Assembly (NCBI GenBank): GCA_963682025.1
Contig: OY821519.1
Coordinates: forward strand, 70,622,025-70,686,024
Direction of reading: 5' to 3'
Length of the DNA stretch: 64,000 nucleotides
Origin: Cordilura impudica
Taxonomy: Eukaryota; Arthropoda; Insecta; Diptera; Scathophagidae
Positions within the stretch are counted from its first letter, which is position 1; every line of letters begins with the position of its first letter. A model generated the notes under the pieces. That model did not search any database and had not been told where the DNA came from. It worked only from the letters and a program-made list of their open reading frames with translations. Both the position numbers and the translations under genes were made by a program. This document shows, piece by piece, positions 42,345 to 53,520 of this stretch.

Positions 42345-44553
42345 TATACCCTGTATCAATAAGCCTATCATCGTTCCTATTGAAGACAATGAAGCGTATG
42401 ATAGACTTACTTACGTAGAATTATTGACCCTAAACTGCTATCAACGAGGCAACATGCCTACAGCAAGGGAAGGTCAACTGAAACAGCTCTACACGAGCTT
42501 GTAGGTACCATCGAGAAATCGCTCTCGGCAGGAGAATACACTATGACAGCCTTTTTGGATATAGAAGGGGCTTTTAACAACATCACACCGGACTCGATAA
42601 TAGCGGCACTATCTAGTCTAGGAGTGAATTCTGTGATCATCTCATTGTTTGGAAATCTGCTTGTCAACAGGCGGATAACGTCTAAACTGGGAACGTCGGA
42701 AATATCCCGATTTGTGAACAGGGGAACGCAACAAGGTGGCGTTCTATCACCACTTCTCTGGAACTTGGCGCTAAACCCAGTGCTAGTATCGTTGGAGGGG
42801 CAAGGCTGCAGCGTAGTCGCATATGCTGACGACGTGGCCATGGCCGTAAATGGGAAGTTTCTATCTACAATTAGAGATATCCTGCAACGGGTTCTCACAG
42901 AGCTATCTATCTATCTGGGCAAGGGGTTGCGGTCTGGGGGTTAATCCGACCAAAACGGAACTTGTTCTTTTCACTAGGAAGTATACGATCCTACCTTCGA
43001 TCCCATTTCTCTCAACGGCACTGAAATCGTCTTCTCTGATGGAGCCAAGTATCTTGGCGTATTCCTGGACAGGAAGCTGAACTTCAGACGGAATTTGGAG
43101 GAGCGGGTGAAGAAGCCGACTATAGCTTTATACTTCTGTAAGAAGGCCACTGGTAAACGATGGGGCTTTAGTCCGAAAATTGCTCACTGGATCTATTTAG
43201 CGGTGGTCCGTCCAATACTCCTGTACGGAGTCATCGTCTGGTGGCCTGCTTTGGAGAAGGCCACCAATAACAACCTTCTCGCAAGGGTACAGAGAATGGC
43301 TTCCATGTGCATCACTGGAGCCCTTCGTACTACACCTTCGGATGCCTTGAACATCCTATTACACCTAATACCACTGGACATATTAGGGAAGCAGTCGGCG
43401 GCCTCATCGGCCATTCGATTAAGAAGCACAATACAATGGCGGGGCTACAATTGTGGCCACGGAGTGATCCTGAATGACAGGAACTTGCCGTTGAACGTGG
43501 ATTACACTACTCCAAGGAGCGTATTTGAGCGTCACTACTGTACACTAATACCGACCAGGAAATCTTGGTCTGGGAGGACACCAGGCAGTAGGCGTTCCGT
43601 AAATTTCTATACTGACGGATCGAAATTGTGCGGTCAGGTCGGTTTTGGAGTCCATTCAGGGGAGCTTGGACTAAATCTGGCTCGAAGGTTACCAGACCAG
43701 TGCAGTGTATATCAGGCACAGGTACTGGCAATAAAGGAGGTTGCTAACTGGTTGGGTCGGAATATTCTGTCTACGACCGCAGTCAACATCTATTCTGATA
43801 GTCAAGCCGCAGTAAAATCCATGCGATCAATGTTCCTGAAAACGAGAACCACCCTTATCTGCCGCACGTCCTTAAATGAGATGGCCAAGCAGTTCGACAT
43901 CAGGCTCATATGGGTCCCAGGGCACAGGAACATACCGGGAAACTGCAAAGCGGATGAGCTGGCAAGACAGGGTACTACCTTACAGGTTCCAGCGGATTTG
44001 GAATGTGTTGGTACACCCCTGGAATCGTGCAAGCTTGAACTTCGGCTTCGCACCGCTGGCATAACGAATAACAGATGGGCTAACGAATTAACGTGTAGGA
44101 TCACAAGACAAATCTGGCCTGCTCTGAATCGAAAGCGTACAAATGCGCTATTATCACTCCCCAGTGGGGAGATCTCAACGGTAGTTGCTGTTGTTACTGG
44201 GCACTGCCTTATAGGGAGACACGCTGAGCGCCTTAAGGTCTCGTCAAATGATTTCTGTCGTAGCTGCTTGGATGTGGAGGAGGTAGAGAGCGTAAAACAC
44301 TTCCTCTGCCACTGCCCGGCGCTATCCAGAACAAGACTACTGACATTGGGATCGCCGTTTCTTCACGATCTGTCTGATCTCTCAAACGTGGAAATTTCAC
44401 ATCTTAGGGGCTTCATCAGAAGCTCGAACTGGTTCTTCGGTGGGGACTGAGGGGAACACCCATTCGTCCCGTGGTATCACAACGGACCCCAGAGTCTAAG
44501 TGTGCTGGTCCTTGGATAGGCAGCCACTTCCAACCTAACCTAACCTAACCTAA
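42345..44553 (+). mobile_element. RNase H-bearing LINE (I/LOA/R1-like), 5'-truncated
   Basis: It is clearly less AT-rich than its surroundings. It encodes reverse transcriptase and RNase H pieces from about 42420 to 44450. The 3' end is a tandem CCTAA tail (AACCTAACCTAACCTAACCT) at about 44530-44552 in place of poly(A). The 5' boundary is not sharp. The polymerase starts abruptly at about LLSTRQHAYSKG, so ORF1, the endonuclease and the start of the polymerase are missing. It separates two DINE copies. Confidence 0.88.
42420..44450 (+). pseudogene. LINE ORF2 remnant: reverse transcriptase and RNase H
   Basis: The first piece, about 42420-42944, has RQHAYSKGRSTETALHELV, then TAFLDIEGAFNNI (polymerase box A), RGTQQGGVLSPLLWNL (box B) and VVAYADDVAM (box C with the YADD core). 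Frameshifts near 42905 and 42995 shift the frame through GVNPTKTELVLFTRKY. The third piece, 43095-44450 (451 residues), carries the thumb (SPKIAHWIYLAVVRPILLYG). RNase H follows, with Asp174 in FYTDGSK, Asp235 in YSDSQAA and Asp287 in GNCKADELA. The second RNase H acid is normally Glu in a QAE motif, but here it is Gln209 (YQAQVL). A Cys/His cluster (CRSCLDVEEVESVKHFLCHC) ends the protein. An RNase H domain after the polymerase fits the I, LOA and R1 lineages. The copy is inactive. Confidence 0.9.
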
Positions 44554-45082
44554 TATACCCTGAATCACTATGTGTTCAGCGTATGCAGACTTTGTGTTGT
44601 TGTTTGTAACTACTGAAAACATGCAGAATCGCTTTCTAAGTCGATTTAGCGATGTCCGTCTGTCCGTCTGTGTGTCCATTTAAACCTTGGAATCAAATTA
44701 CTGGTCGCAAATATGAATATATTTTGATAAAATTGGGTATGCAAGCTTCTATCGGCCATATGATGAACGCTATTCAAATTTTCAAATTGGTGAAAATCGA
44801 AGCATGTTCAGACCTCTATCAGATCGACCTCTATTAGATCGACTTAAATTGTTATAATATCCAAATTATCATATTGATCTCAATAAAATTGGGTTTGTGC
44901 GTTCTTATTATTAACAGTAGTCCAAATATAAAGCCTATAGGACAATTCGTAGTCATAGCCCTCATATGAAGCTGATTCCCGATCTTCACTTCAATCTATA
45001 AAAAAAAAACAAAAAAAAAATATTGCACAGATTTTTTTAAAATTTGGTTTCCATATGTTTTTGCAAATAATAAGTGCTCTTA
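44554..45082 (+). mobile_element. DINE-1-like element, cut by a mariner insertion
   Basis: It starts TATACCCTGAATCACTATGT immediately after the CCTAA tail. It carries GTCCGTCTGTCCGTCTGTGT and proceeds to AATAAGTGCTCTTA, where a mariner terminus begins. The rest of the DINE was not found beyond the insertions. Confidence 0.8.
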
Positions 45083-45253
45083 CGAGGGTGGATCAATAAG
45101 TCCGAGACTTTTAAAAAATAATTTATTTTTCAACATAATCTCCTTTTAGCTCAATGCACTTAGTCCAACGTTTCTCCAATTATTGTATCGCTTCCAAAAA
45201 ATAAGATTTTTCGAGGTCCATAAAATAGACATTTTTTATCAATAATTTCATCG
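45083..45253 (-). mobile_element. mariner fragment, same family as 9909-10785
   Basis: It starts CGAGGGTGGATCAATAAGTC after TA. The minus-strand translation contains CLFYGPRKILFFGSDTIIGE, matching CLFYGPRKILFFGRDTKIGE of the copy at 9909. Only the C-terminal region of the transposase and one terminal repeat remain. It then breaks into a Tc1-like element. Confidence 0.85.
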
Positions 45254-46440
45254 TTGAATGAGCGCAGTAAAACTATTTGCGCTGTGCTGTTTACTTCGAC
45301 TGATGAAGTAATTAAAGCAAAAGAAAATTACCGTTATGATTCATAGTTTCTGTTGGTGACTTAACTGATTTCAGACAGTATTGCATTTGGACAGAAAATT
45401 AATGATCTCTATCTTTAATCAAGCATTGTAATCAAATTGAATCAGTTTTAGTCTGCGCTTTAAGTAAAAATTATATATTTGCCAAAGAGGATAGATGTCG
45501 TCATTACACTCCAGAAAAAAGGAAGATAATATACGCTTTATTCGAAAACGCAAAAATCAGTCTCAAATTGCCGAAATCCTGAATTGCTCTAGATAAATGG
45601 TATAAAAAGCCATCAATTCAATAAAGAGAAACGAAGATTTCGTCAATAGAAACAAAGAACGCAAAGCTCCACCAAGTAAAACTGCGAACCGAGTTGATAG
45701 AGCCATAATCAGAAAGTCCTCGCGACAAATAGTGGCAGAAATAAATGAGGAATTTGGCACTGAAGTTTTGAGTAGACTTGTAAAAAGACGACTCAATGAT
45801 GATGGACTTACCAACAGAAAAAAGCGTCTACTGTCGAAAAAAATATATATAAACGCTCGTCAAAATTTTGCCAAGGCTTATTTAACTAAAAAGTATTTTG
45901 GCGCGATGAAACGAAAACTGTTAAGCATGGGAGAGGAAGCCTCAGGCATGTGGCTCATTTTATTGGCTCAGGATGGGCCACTGTTCAGAATTGAAGGCAG
46001 GATGTACCAAAATGCATATTTAAACATACTCTAGAATACGATGCAACAATTTGAATCCTTGCAAGTAAATTGGAACTTTATGCATGACAATGATCCAAAA
46101 CAGACAGCTAAGGTGGTCAAGAATTGGATAATGGCGGTTAAAATTGAAGTCCCGAGCTGAAGAGCGCAAAGTCCCGAGCTTAACCCAATAGAAAATCTTT
46201 GGCGAAGATCGGGCATAAAAAATATACAAGTGCAATTTGGGCAATTGGCAAGGAAGCTTGGTACTCCATCCCCCAAAGCAGATACAAAAAGTTAGTAGAG
46301 AGTTTGCCTCGTAGATACCAAGCAACTATTCAAATCCGTGGTTACACTAAGAAACATCGAAAAGATTTTTTTTAATAAATTGTGTTCTTTTATAAAGGTG
46401 TCTTCCCAGGTGTGCTATTTCTGTGTCCAACCAAAATAGT
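45254..46440 (+). mobile_element. Tc1-like element with degenerate ends
   Basis: The region between the mariner fragment and about 46440 is occupied by a Tc1-like transposase and its short flanks. Both flanks contain ACTATTT sequences in inverted order (GCAGTAAAACTATTTGCGCT on the left; CCAAAATAGTACCAGTGTTG on the right). A precise inverted repeat cannot be drawn, so the boundaries are approximate. Confidence 0.6.
45495..46375 (+). pseudogene. Tc1-like transposase remnant
   Basis: Domains occur in order. The N-terminal helix-turn-helix is EDNIRFIRKRKNQSQIAEIL, with a stop shortly after NCSR. The second DNA-binding part is RAIIRKSSRQIVAEINEEFG and RRLNDDGLTNRKKRLLSKK. The start of the catalytic domain is NARQNFAKAYLTKKYFGAMK, in which the first catalytic Asp region (usually W-S-D-E) is scrambled. 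Then come QDGPLFRIEGRMYQNAYLNI, MHDNDPKQTAKVVKNWI with the second Asp, and SPELNPIENLWR with the third residue Glu. After a frameshift come KEAWYSIPQSRYKKLVESLP and KHRKDFF. At least three breaks are present. It was probably inserted into the mariner fragment at 45083. Confidence 0.85.
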
Positions 46441-47315
46441 ACCAGTGTTGACTAAAATAGCTTAAAAAACAACATGGTATAAAATTGTATCGATTTTTTA
46501 AACATACGAATTTAAGTTGTCTTCTTTAATAAACAAAATAAAATATCAAAAAAATGAAACAAATTTGACTATTATAAAATTATTGTGAAGTGACCTATTT
46601 CGCTGTACATAGCTGTATATCGATAAAATTTAGCTTATGTATATTTATGTATAGTCAAAAATTTTAAGCAGCAAGAATATCGGCAAAAGCTGAAATATAA
46701 TACGGAATAAGAGTATAAAAAAATCACACCGTTGCGGTATTATTCATTAAAAATTGCAGAGCTTCACCGCACTGATATAAAATTAAGTTTCTCGAATTCT
46801 CATTTCTTAACTCTCATTTTTCAACTCTCATTCTCTCTCTAATATTACTCTAATTTTGCAGCATTTCTGTGAATACTAATTTTGTTTCATGTTTGTAGAA
46901 ATTATTGAAAACAATTACAAAAAATGAAAAAAGTCTACACGTTTTTAACAATATTTTTTATATAATTTTTTTCGCAAGTAGGTTTACTATTTTGACTAAA
47001 TAGATTAAAAAATTTACTATAAATCATGCAAACATTGTTTTATAATCACATTAGTATTTTTCGCCCAATTTTCACATTTTATAAATTCGTAAAAAAAAAA
47101 AAAAAAACGGAAAAATCGAAATCATGACGTGCCAAGTATTTTATTATTTCGGACGCATATACCTCACCTTTGCAAGGGAGTTAAAATATTATAAAAGATT
47201 TTTTATGAATACGTTCAAATAATATTAGTAATTTTGTAAAATAATCAACTTCAACTTTTTTAATTTTATAGCGTATTTCAAAATAATTTTTGTAAAGTGC
47301 AGGACGTAATTATGA
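46441..47315. other. unannotated stretch
   Basis: AT-rich sequence. Near 46795-46850 there is a pyrimidine-rich run (CTCATTTCTTAACTCTCATT, repeated with variation) ending in TTTTGCAG at 46861. This looks acceptor-like, but the following sequence meets stops and no donor is convincing. Confidence 0.35.
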
Positions 47316-47510
47316 ATAGCAGATTCCAGCGGTCGAAATGCGAGTGAAATTTCTAGGCAACTTTATTTTCCAACTTAGCCAATTCACAAACCAACTCTAT
47401 TTTGGTTTATTAGTATTGTGAATGAAGAAAACAAACTCTTTAACAAACACATTAACAAATTTAATAAACACACATATAGCATATGTATAATTTTATGTAT
47501 GTTTTACATA
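47316..47510 (-). mobile_element. Helitron copy, truncated
   Basis: It starts ATAGCAGATTCCAGCGGTCG, with the terminal CTAG mutated, and continues through ATTGTGAATGAAGAAAACAA to ATTTTATGTATGTTTTACAT. It stops at about 47510, about half the family length, directly against a perfect hairpin. Confidence 0.8.
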
Positions 47511-47545
47511 CAGTTATATTTTAAACACGGCTTAAAATATAACTG
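47511..47545. repeat. perfect 14-bp hairpin
   Basis: CAGTTATATTTTAA, a 7-nt loop ACACGGC, then TTAAAATATAACTG. The arms are exactly complementary. It is not part of the Helitron consensus. Confidence 0.85.
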
Positions 47546-47840
47546 AACTCGAACCTGTTTATTGTACATGTTCTGTGTTTTTTTTCAGTACACGTACCAG
47601 AACATGAACTTCAAATAAAGCAACACTCAGAAATGTGTGCTTTATGTGTGATTAAAACAAAAAGTATGTGATACAAAAATGTTCGTGTAAATAACGAAAT
47701 ATTAAAACGAACACAGTCATGGTTGTGTTGGGCACCGTAGAAAATTTAGAAACGCACATAATTGATATGAAAATAAAGATATGTGTTGGCTGCTTTTGAA
47801 CAGACCATTGTGTGTTTCATGTGTGTATTTTCTGAACCTT
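47546..47840. other. unannotated spacer
   Basis: Contains GTACATGTTCTGTGTTTTTT and ACCAGAACATGAACTTC, partly complementary to each other. No gene is seen. Confidence 0.35.
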
Positions 47841-49960
47841 GCTTTCAAGTATAAAATAAAAACAAATTAAATTAAAAAATATTCTATAAAAAAATAGAAT
47901 CAAAATAAAATAAAAAATATTGTATAAAAAAATAGAATAAAAATAAAAAAATAAAAATTAAAAACTAATAAAATGGAATAAAAATTAAAAATAAATAATC
48001 TAACCCATAAAAACAAAGTTTTTATTAAAACTCTTTCTTTCCTTATGCATATGAGTTTTGAATATCTCCGTGACTGTACGTGACTGTGTGTGACTATCTT
48101 AAAATTAATATTTGGCCACAACAAGTCTATGGACAAAATTTCAGATCCATCGAATGAGGGGAAGTGGTGTTTTAACCTCTCCGTGACTGTGCGTGACTAT
48201 GTCAAAGTAAATCTTTTTTCACAGCAAGTCTATCGACCAAGTTTTAGATCGATCGAATAAGGGAAAATGGTTTTTAAATTATCTGTGCGTGACTATGTAT
48301 GCGTGACAGCTCGTGGCTATGTCGAAGTTGATCTTTCTTTGCAGCAAGTATATCGGCCAAGTTTCAGATCGCTCGGATGAGGGTAAATGACATTTAGATC
48401 ATTCCGTGACTGTGCGTGACTAAGTCAAAGTTAATATTTTTTCACAGCAAGTGAGATCGATCGGATGAGGGTAAATGACATTTAGATCACTCCGTGACTG
48501 TGCGTGACCACGCGTGACTTTACGTGACCACGCGTGACTGTGCGTGACTGCCCCAAAATTAATTTGTAGTCACGACAAGACTATGGGCCAAGTTTAAGAT
48601 CAATTAGATAAGGGGAATGGGGTCCACCCATGGCAGACAGACAGACAGACAGATAGTATGAGTTAAAAGAAATAGTTTAAAAACTAATAAAATAAAAAAA
48701 ATTAAAATTAATATAGAAAACTAACAAAATAGAATAAAATTAAAAAAATAAAAATAAAAAACTAATAAACTAGAATAAAATAAAAATAAAAAACTAATAA
48801 AGTAGAATAAAAATAAAAATAAAAATAAAAAACTAGTAAAATGGAATAAAAATAAAAAAACTAATAAAATGGAATAAAAATAAAATACTAATCAAATGGA
48901 ATAAAAATAAAAAAACTAATAAAATAGAATAAAAATAAAAAAAAATAAATAAATAGAATAAAAATAAAATAAATAAATAAATAAAAATAGATAAAAAACA
49001 TATAAAAATAGATAAAAATAGAAATGATAAAAATAAAATATATATGAAAATGGAATAAAATTAAAATAAAATTAAAATTAAAATTAAAAAATGGAATAAA
49101 AATAAAAAAAAAAAAAAAAATGGAAAAGGATAAAAATGGAAAAAAAAAAATTAAAAAATAATAAAAAAATAATAAAAAATAAAAAAAGTAAAAAAAAAAA
49201 AATAAATAAAAATATAAAAAAGTAAGTAATAAAATAGAATAAAAAAAAGATGGTAAGAAAAAATATAAAAAAATAGAATAAAAACTAAATAAAAAAATAG
49301 AATAAAAAATAAATAAAAAAAATAGAATAAAAAAAAAAAAATAAACAAATAGAAAAAATATAATAAAAAATAGATTATAAAAAATAAAATAAAAATAGAT
49401 TATAAAAAATAAAATAAACAATAGATTATAAAAAATAAAATAAAAATAAATACAATAGAATAAAATAAATAAAATAAAATAAAAACAAATAAAATAAAAA
49501 CAAATAAAATAGAATAAAAATAAACATAATAGTATAAAATAGAATAAAAATAAATATAATAGAATAAAATAGAATAAAAATAAATATAATAGAATAAAAT
49601 AGAATAAAAATATTATAAAAAAAAAAAAAAAAAAACAAATAAAAAAAAAAAAAAAAAATTAAAAAAAAAAATTAAAAAAAAAAATTAAAAAAAAAATAAA
49701 AAAAAAAAAAAAAATTAATAAAATAAAAATGGTATAAAAATAAAATAAAATAAAAATTGAAATATAACAAAAAAAAAAAAAAAAAGTAGGCAATAAAAAG
49801 TAAAATAAAAAAAAAAATAAATAAATTAAAAGAAAATAAAAAAATTAAAAATATGAAATAAAAAAATTAAAAATATAAAATAAAAAAATTTTAAAAAATA
49901 TAAAAAAATAAATAAAAAGTTTAAAGAAATAACTAGATAAAAAATTTTATTTTTCGAGCT
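47841..49960. repeat. A-rich low-complexity domain (AATAAAAATAGA type)
   Basis: Variants of AATAAAAATAAAAAACTAAT and TAGAATAAAAATAAA repeat for over 2 kb. The strand is strongly biased to A over T. The embedded array at 48068-48655 is a different sequence. Open frames on the minus strand made of F, Y, I and L are artefacts. Confidence 0.9.
48068..48655. repeat. tandem array related to the foldback element at 40299
   Basis: Five units of about 90-150 bp start TCCGTGACTGTGCGTGACTA or a close variant, at about 48068, 48180, 48283, 48402 and 48490. Each continues with CACAGCAAGTCTATCGGCCA-like and GATCGATCGGATGAGGGTAA-like segments. The last unit ends GGCAGACAGACAGACAGACA, as does the middle of the element at 40299-41001. 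The terminal GGGCGGGTCGATT repeats are absent. The patch is less AT-rich than the low-complexity DNA around it. Confidence 0.85.
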
Positions 49961-50906
49961 TCGCACATCAGAATACATCAAAATATCGTCGCTCTTCAAG
50001 TTCAGTTTGGTTGTTTTGTTCCCTAGTGTTATTACGGAATTAAGTAAATTAAAATTTAAAGTTATTTTTCCCCACAATTAAAAGCAGAAAACTTGTAAAA
50101 TATGCAAAGATATGCAAATCATGTAAAATAAGATTTACAAATCTTTCCGCCTAGTATTATACATCCCCATACAAAACATCCAAAAGTTGTGATGTCTTAT
50201 GGCTATAAGTTACTTTGGAGAAAATGATTTTCAACTTCCATAAAAGTGGAAATAAAAAATAAGGGTCCTTTAGTTTTATCGCGTCTATCACATATTCAAA
50301 TTGCAGCGCATTCTGAGGCGATCTCCCAAAAGACCTACTCAGTGAGGAACACAATTGTTGTCCCGAATCTTAATTTCTTAAAGCTTAAGTTTCAAACATT
50401 TTAAAAAGCTTCCATTTAAGCTTTAACTCTAGGTTAATCAATTTTGATTGAAGGTATTTGTGTAAAGTCTAAATCCTAAAAAATTTTATACACCAACAAA
50501 ATGAAGTGTCAAAAATCTTATCACAAACATCAAAATCAACCATTAAACAAGACAAATACACAAATACATGTACACATGGTGGTGGTTAAACTACGAGTAT
50601 TCTACCCCCTGCCAATGACATGAAATCTAAATTAAGTATGTGTACTTCAAACATTATACGATATTCTATTCCTCCTTTAGCAAGCCTACTGCTGCTACGG
50701 CTACTGCTGCTGCCGATGCCTTGCCACATATTGTCGGCATTACTTACATGCGGACAGAAAAACAAGACACACAGTTTGCTATTTTTGGCCGGATTTATGG
50801 AAACTTATACATACACATGTACAAACATAAATAAATAAATATGGTGACACTACTTTTTTATGTTTTTTTATTGTTTTTTTTTTTACTTTTTTGTTTGTTA
50901 CAATAA
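49961..50906. other. unannotated stretch
   Basis: Normal-complexity sequence. At 50590-50840 there is a less AT-rich patch with CTGCTGCTACGGCTACTGCT and two overlapping open frames of 64 and 72 codons. No protein motif is recognised and splice context is weak, so no gene is called. Confidence 0.35.
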
Positions 50907-51019
50907 CCCAGTAAACAATTAACCAATACAATTATAGGAAAATGTAATTTCTACGGGTCAGAAATGCAAAAATCAAAAATCAAATACTCATAAGCATTGT
51001 AGCGAATATGTTTACTGGG
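50907..51019. mobile_element. 113-bp miniature element with CCCAGTAAACA ends
   Basis: The left end CCCAGTAAACA and the right end TGTTTACTGGG are exact complements over 11 bp. The flanks ATAA and AAAT leave at most a 2-bp AA duplication. The terminus matches the CCCAATAAACA end of the 1.2-kb element at 8535-9699 at 10 of 11 positions, so it may be a miniature member of that family. Confidence 0.7.
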
Positions 51020-51770
51020 AAATCTATACAGTAGCTCTTTAAAAAAAAATAAATAACTTCGTAAATCAATATGTGCTTTTTATTATGTTTTCAGTATTGT
51101 ATGAGAAAAACTTTTGACATTCAAATTGTATTTATGTTTGTTGGCCTTAGAAAATCACAAAAAGAAAACATCAACCGGGTGGGTGGGTATTGTTCCTACA
51201 AAAATGCCGTTAATGTATATGAAGATATTAAAACATAAAGCCAAATATCAACTCAAATATATACATTATTTTAAGTATTAATTTATATATTTTATTATTA
51301 CAATATATTATTACATGTTTGTTTTTTTAACCATCTTATGAGAACGATGTTGAAATCGATACAAACCCCCACTACTTTCCTAATGAACAGGGATACTTTA
51401 ATATTAATTTATTCTTTCTTGTTGTTTGTTCAACACATTTGGAAATATTTTTACCCACGGACGAAAATATTGGTACAATTGTTCTTTTTTTCGCTACAAT
51501 TTTGTAATAGTAAAACTTCCGAGTTTTTAAATTAATTTTATGCATTATCAAGCCCACAATTGGTTATAATCGATATGTTTATTGATTTTCAAAGCAGTGT
51601 TGCAAATAAGATAAATCGGGCGAGGCCTTCTGAATTTATAAGTGAAAATATAGACAGTCTTTGCTTTTATCAAAAATAAAGTTTTTTATTATTTTCTTTT
51701 TTCAAAGTTGAAAATAATTCTCATCTTATATATGTATGTATATTCTCACCGTATTTATTTATTTATTTAA
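51020..51770. other. unannotated stretch
   Basis: AT-rich with no recognised feature. A 65-codon frame at 51338-51535 has no recognisable domain. Confidence 0.35.
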
Positions 51771-53520
51771 AATATTTATATAAATAACTAAATAAATAAA
51801 CAAATAATTTAAAAAAGTAAATGAAGAAAAAGAAACAAAAAAAATATAAAAGTGTATAAATAAATAAAAGGTAGTTAAATAAATAAAAAGTAGTTAAACA
51901 AATAAAAAGTAGTTCAATAAATAAAAAAATGAATTTATTTATTTTATATATTTATTAATTTTTAAATATATAGATAATAAATATATAAAAAAATTAATGA
52001 ATAAAAAGTAAATAATTAAATAAATAACAAATATAAATATATTTTTAAATATATAAATAATAAATAAATATATAAACGAATAAACAACAAAATAAATAAA
52101 TAATTAAAAAAAGGAATAAAATTAAACGAGTGAATAAATGAATAAATAAATAATAAAATAAAAAATAAATTAATAATAAAATAAAAAATAAATAAATAAT
52201 AAAATTAAAAATAAATAAATAATAAAATAAATAAGTAATAAATATATAAATAATAAATACATAAGAATTAAATTTGTAATAAGTACATAAAAAAATTAAT
52301 GGATAATAAATAAGTTAATTAATAAATATATGACAACAAATAAATAAAAACAAATAAATTGAATAAAAAAGAATAAAAATTTTATTCTTTTTTATTCTTT
52401 TTTATTCAATTATTCAAAAGAATAAAAAATAATAAAAAAATAATAAAAAAGAATAAAAAAGAATAAAAAAGAATAAAAAAAAGAATAAAAAAGAATAAAA
52501 AAAGAATAAAAAAGAATAAAAAAAGAATAAAAAAGAATAAAAAAAGAATAAAAAAGAATAAAAAAAGAATAAAAAAAGAATAAAAAAGAATAAAAAAAAA
52601 AGAATAAAAAAGAATAAAAAAAGAATAAAAAAGAATAAAAAAAAAAAATAAAAAAATAAAAATAAAAAAAATAAAAAAATAAAAATAAAATAAAAAATAT
52701 AAAAAAATAAAAATAAAAAAAAAATAAGAAAAATAAAAATAAAAAAAAAAATAAAAAAATAAAAATAAGAGAAAAAAAAAAATAAATAAATAAATAAAAA
52801 ATAAAAATTGAAAAAAATAAATAAATAAAAAATAAAAATTGAAAAAAATAAATAAATAAAAAAAAAAAATTTAAAAAAATAAAAAAAGGAAAAAAGAAAA
52901 AACTGAATAAAAAAAATTAAAACCTAAAAAAACTGAATAAAAAAAATGAAAAACTAAAAAAACTGAATAAAAAAAATGAAAAACTAAAAAAAATTTAAAA
53001 AAAAAAAAATTTTAAAATAAAAAAATTAAAAAAAAAATTAAAAAATAAAAAAAATTAAAAAAATTAAAAAAAAAATTAAACAATAAAAAAAAAATAAAAA
53101 AAAAAATAAAAAAAAAAATAAAAAAAAAAATAAAAAAAAAAATAAAAAAAAAAATAAAAAAAAATTAAAAAAATAAAAAATAAGAATAAAATAAAAAAAA
53201 AGAAAAAAAAATGAGATAAAAAATAAATAAAAAGATAAAAAAAGAAGAAAAAGATAAAAAAAGGAAAAAAAAATAAATAATAATAAAAAAAAAAAAAAAA
53301 AAAAAGAAAATAGAATTAGCTAAAAAAATTAAAAGAGAAAATAAATTTAAAACAGAACATAAAATTAAAAGAAAATAATATTAGAAGATAAAATAAAATT
53401 AAAAAATAAACTAAAATTAAAAGATAAAATTAAATCAAAACTAAAAATTTAAAATAAAAATATAAAAATAAAAATAAAAAAATGGAAATTTTAAAAAAAA
53501 AGAAAATATAAAATAATGTA
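51771..53520. repeat. A-rich low-complexity domain (AATAAA and AAAAAGAAT type)
   Basis: AATAAATAAA-type sequence at 51771-52370 leads into a block of AAAAAAGAATAAAAAAGAAT at 52430-52640. Small tandem units follow, such as AAAAACTGAATAAAAAAAAT at 52900-52985 and AAAAAAAAATA at 53090-53160. A is far more frequent than T on this strand. Non-coding. Confidence 0.9.

Noticed and set aside
42458..44104. Minus-strand frames up to 146 codons over the RNase H LINE
   Set aside because: Antisense shadows of the plus-strand ORF2, which has clear catalytic motifs.
44527..44553. Interstitial telomere or chromosome-fusion remnant
   Set aside because: The CCTAA units directly follow the LINE coding region and 3' UTR and are best explained as its tail.
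46795..46870. Acceptor-like pyrimidine tract ending TTTTGCAG
   Set aside because: The following sequence has stops in the frames checked and no donor at a plausible distance.
48888..49638. Long minus-strand frames of 65-177 codons made mostly of F, Y, I and L
   Set aside because: They arise from A-rich low-complexity DNA lacking stop codons on one strand. There is no domain, no normal composition and no splice context.
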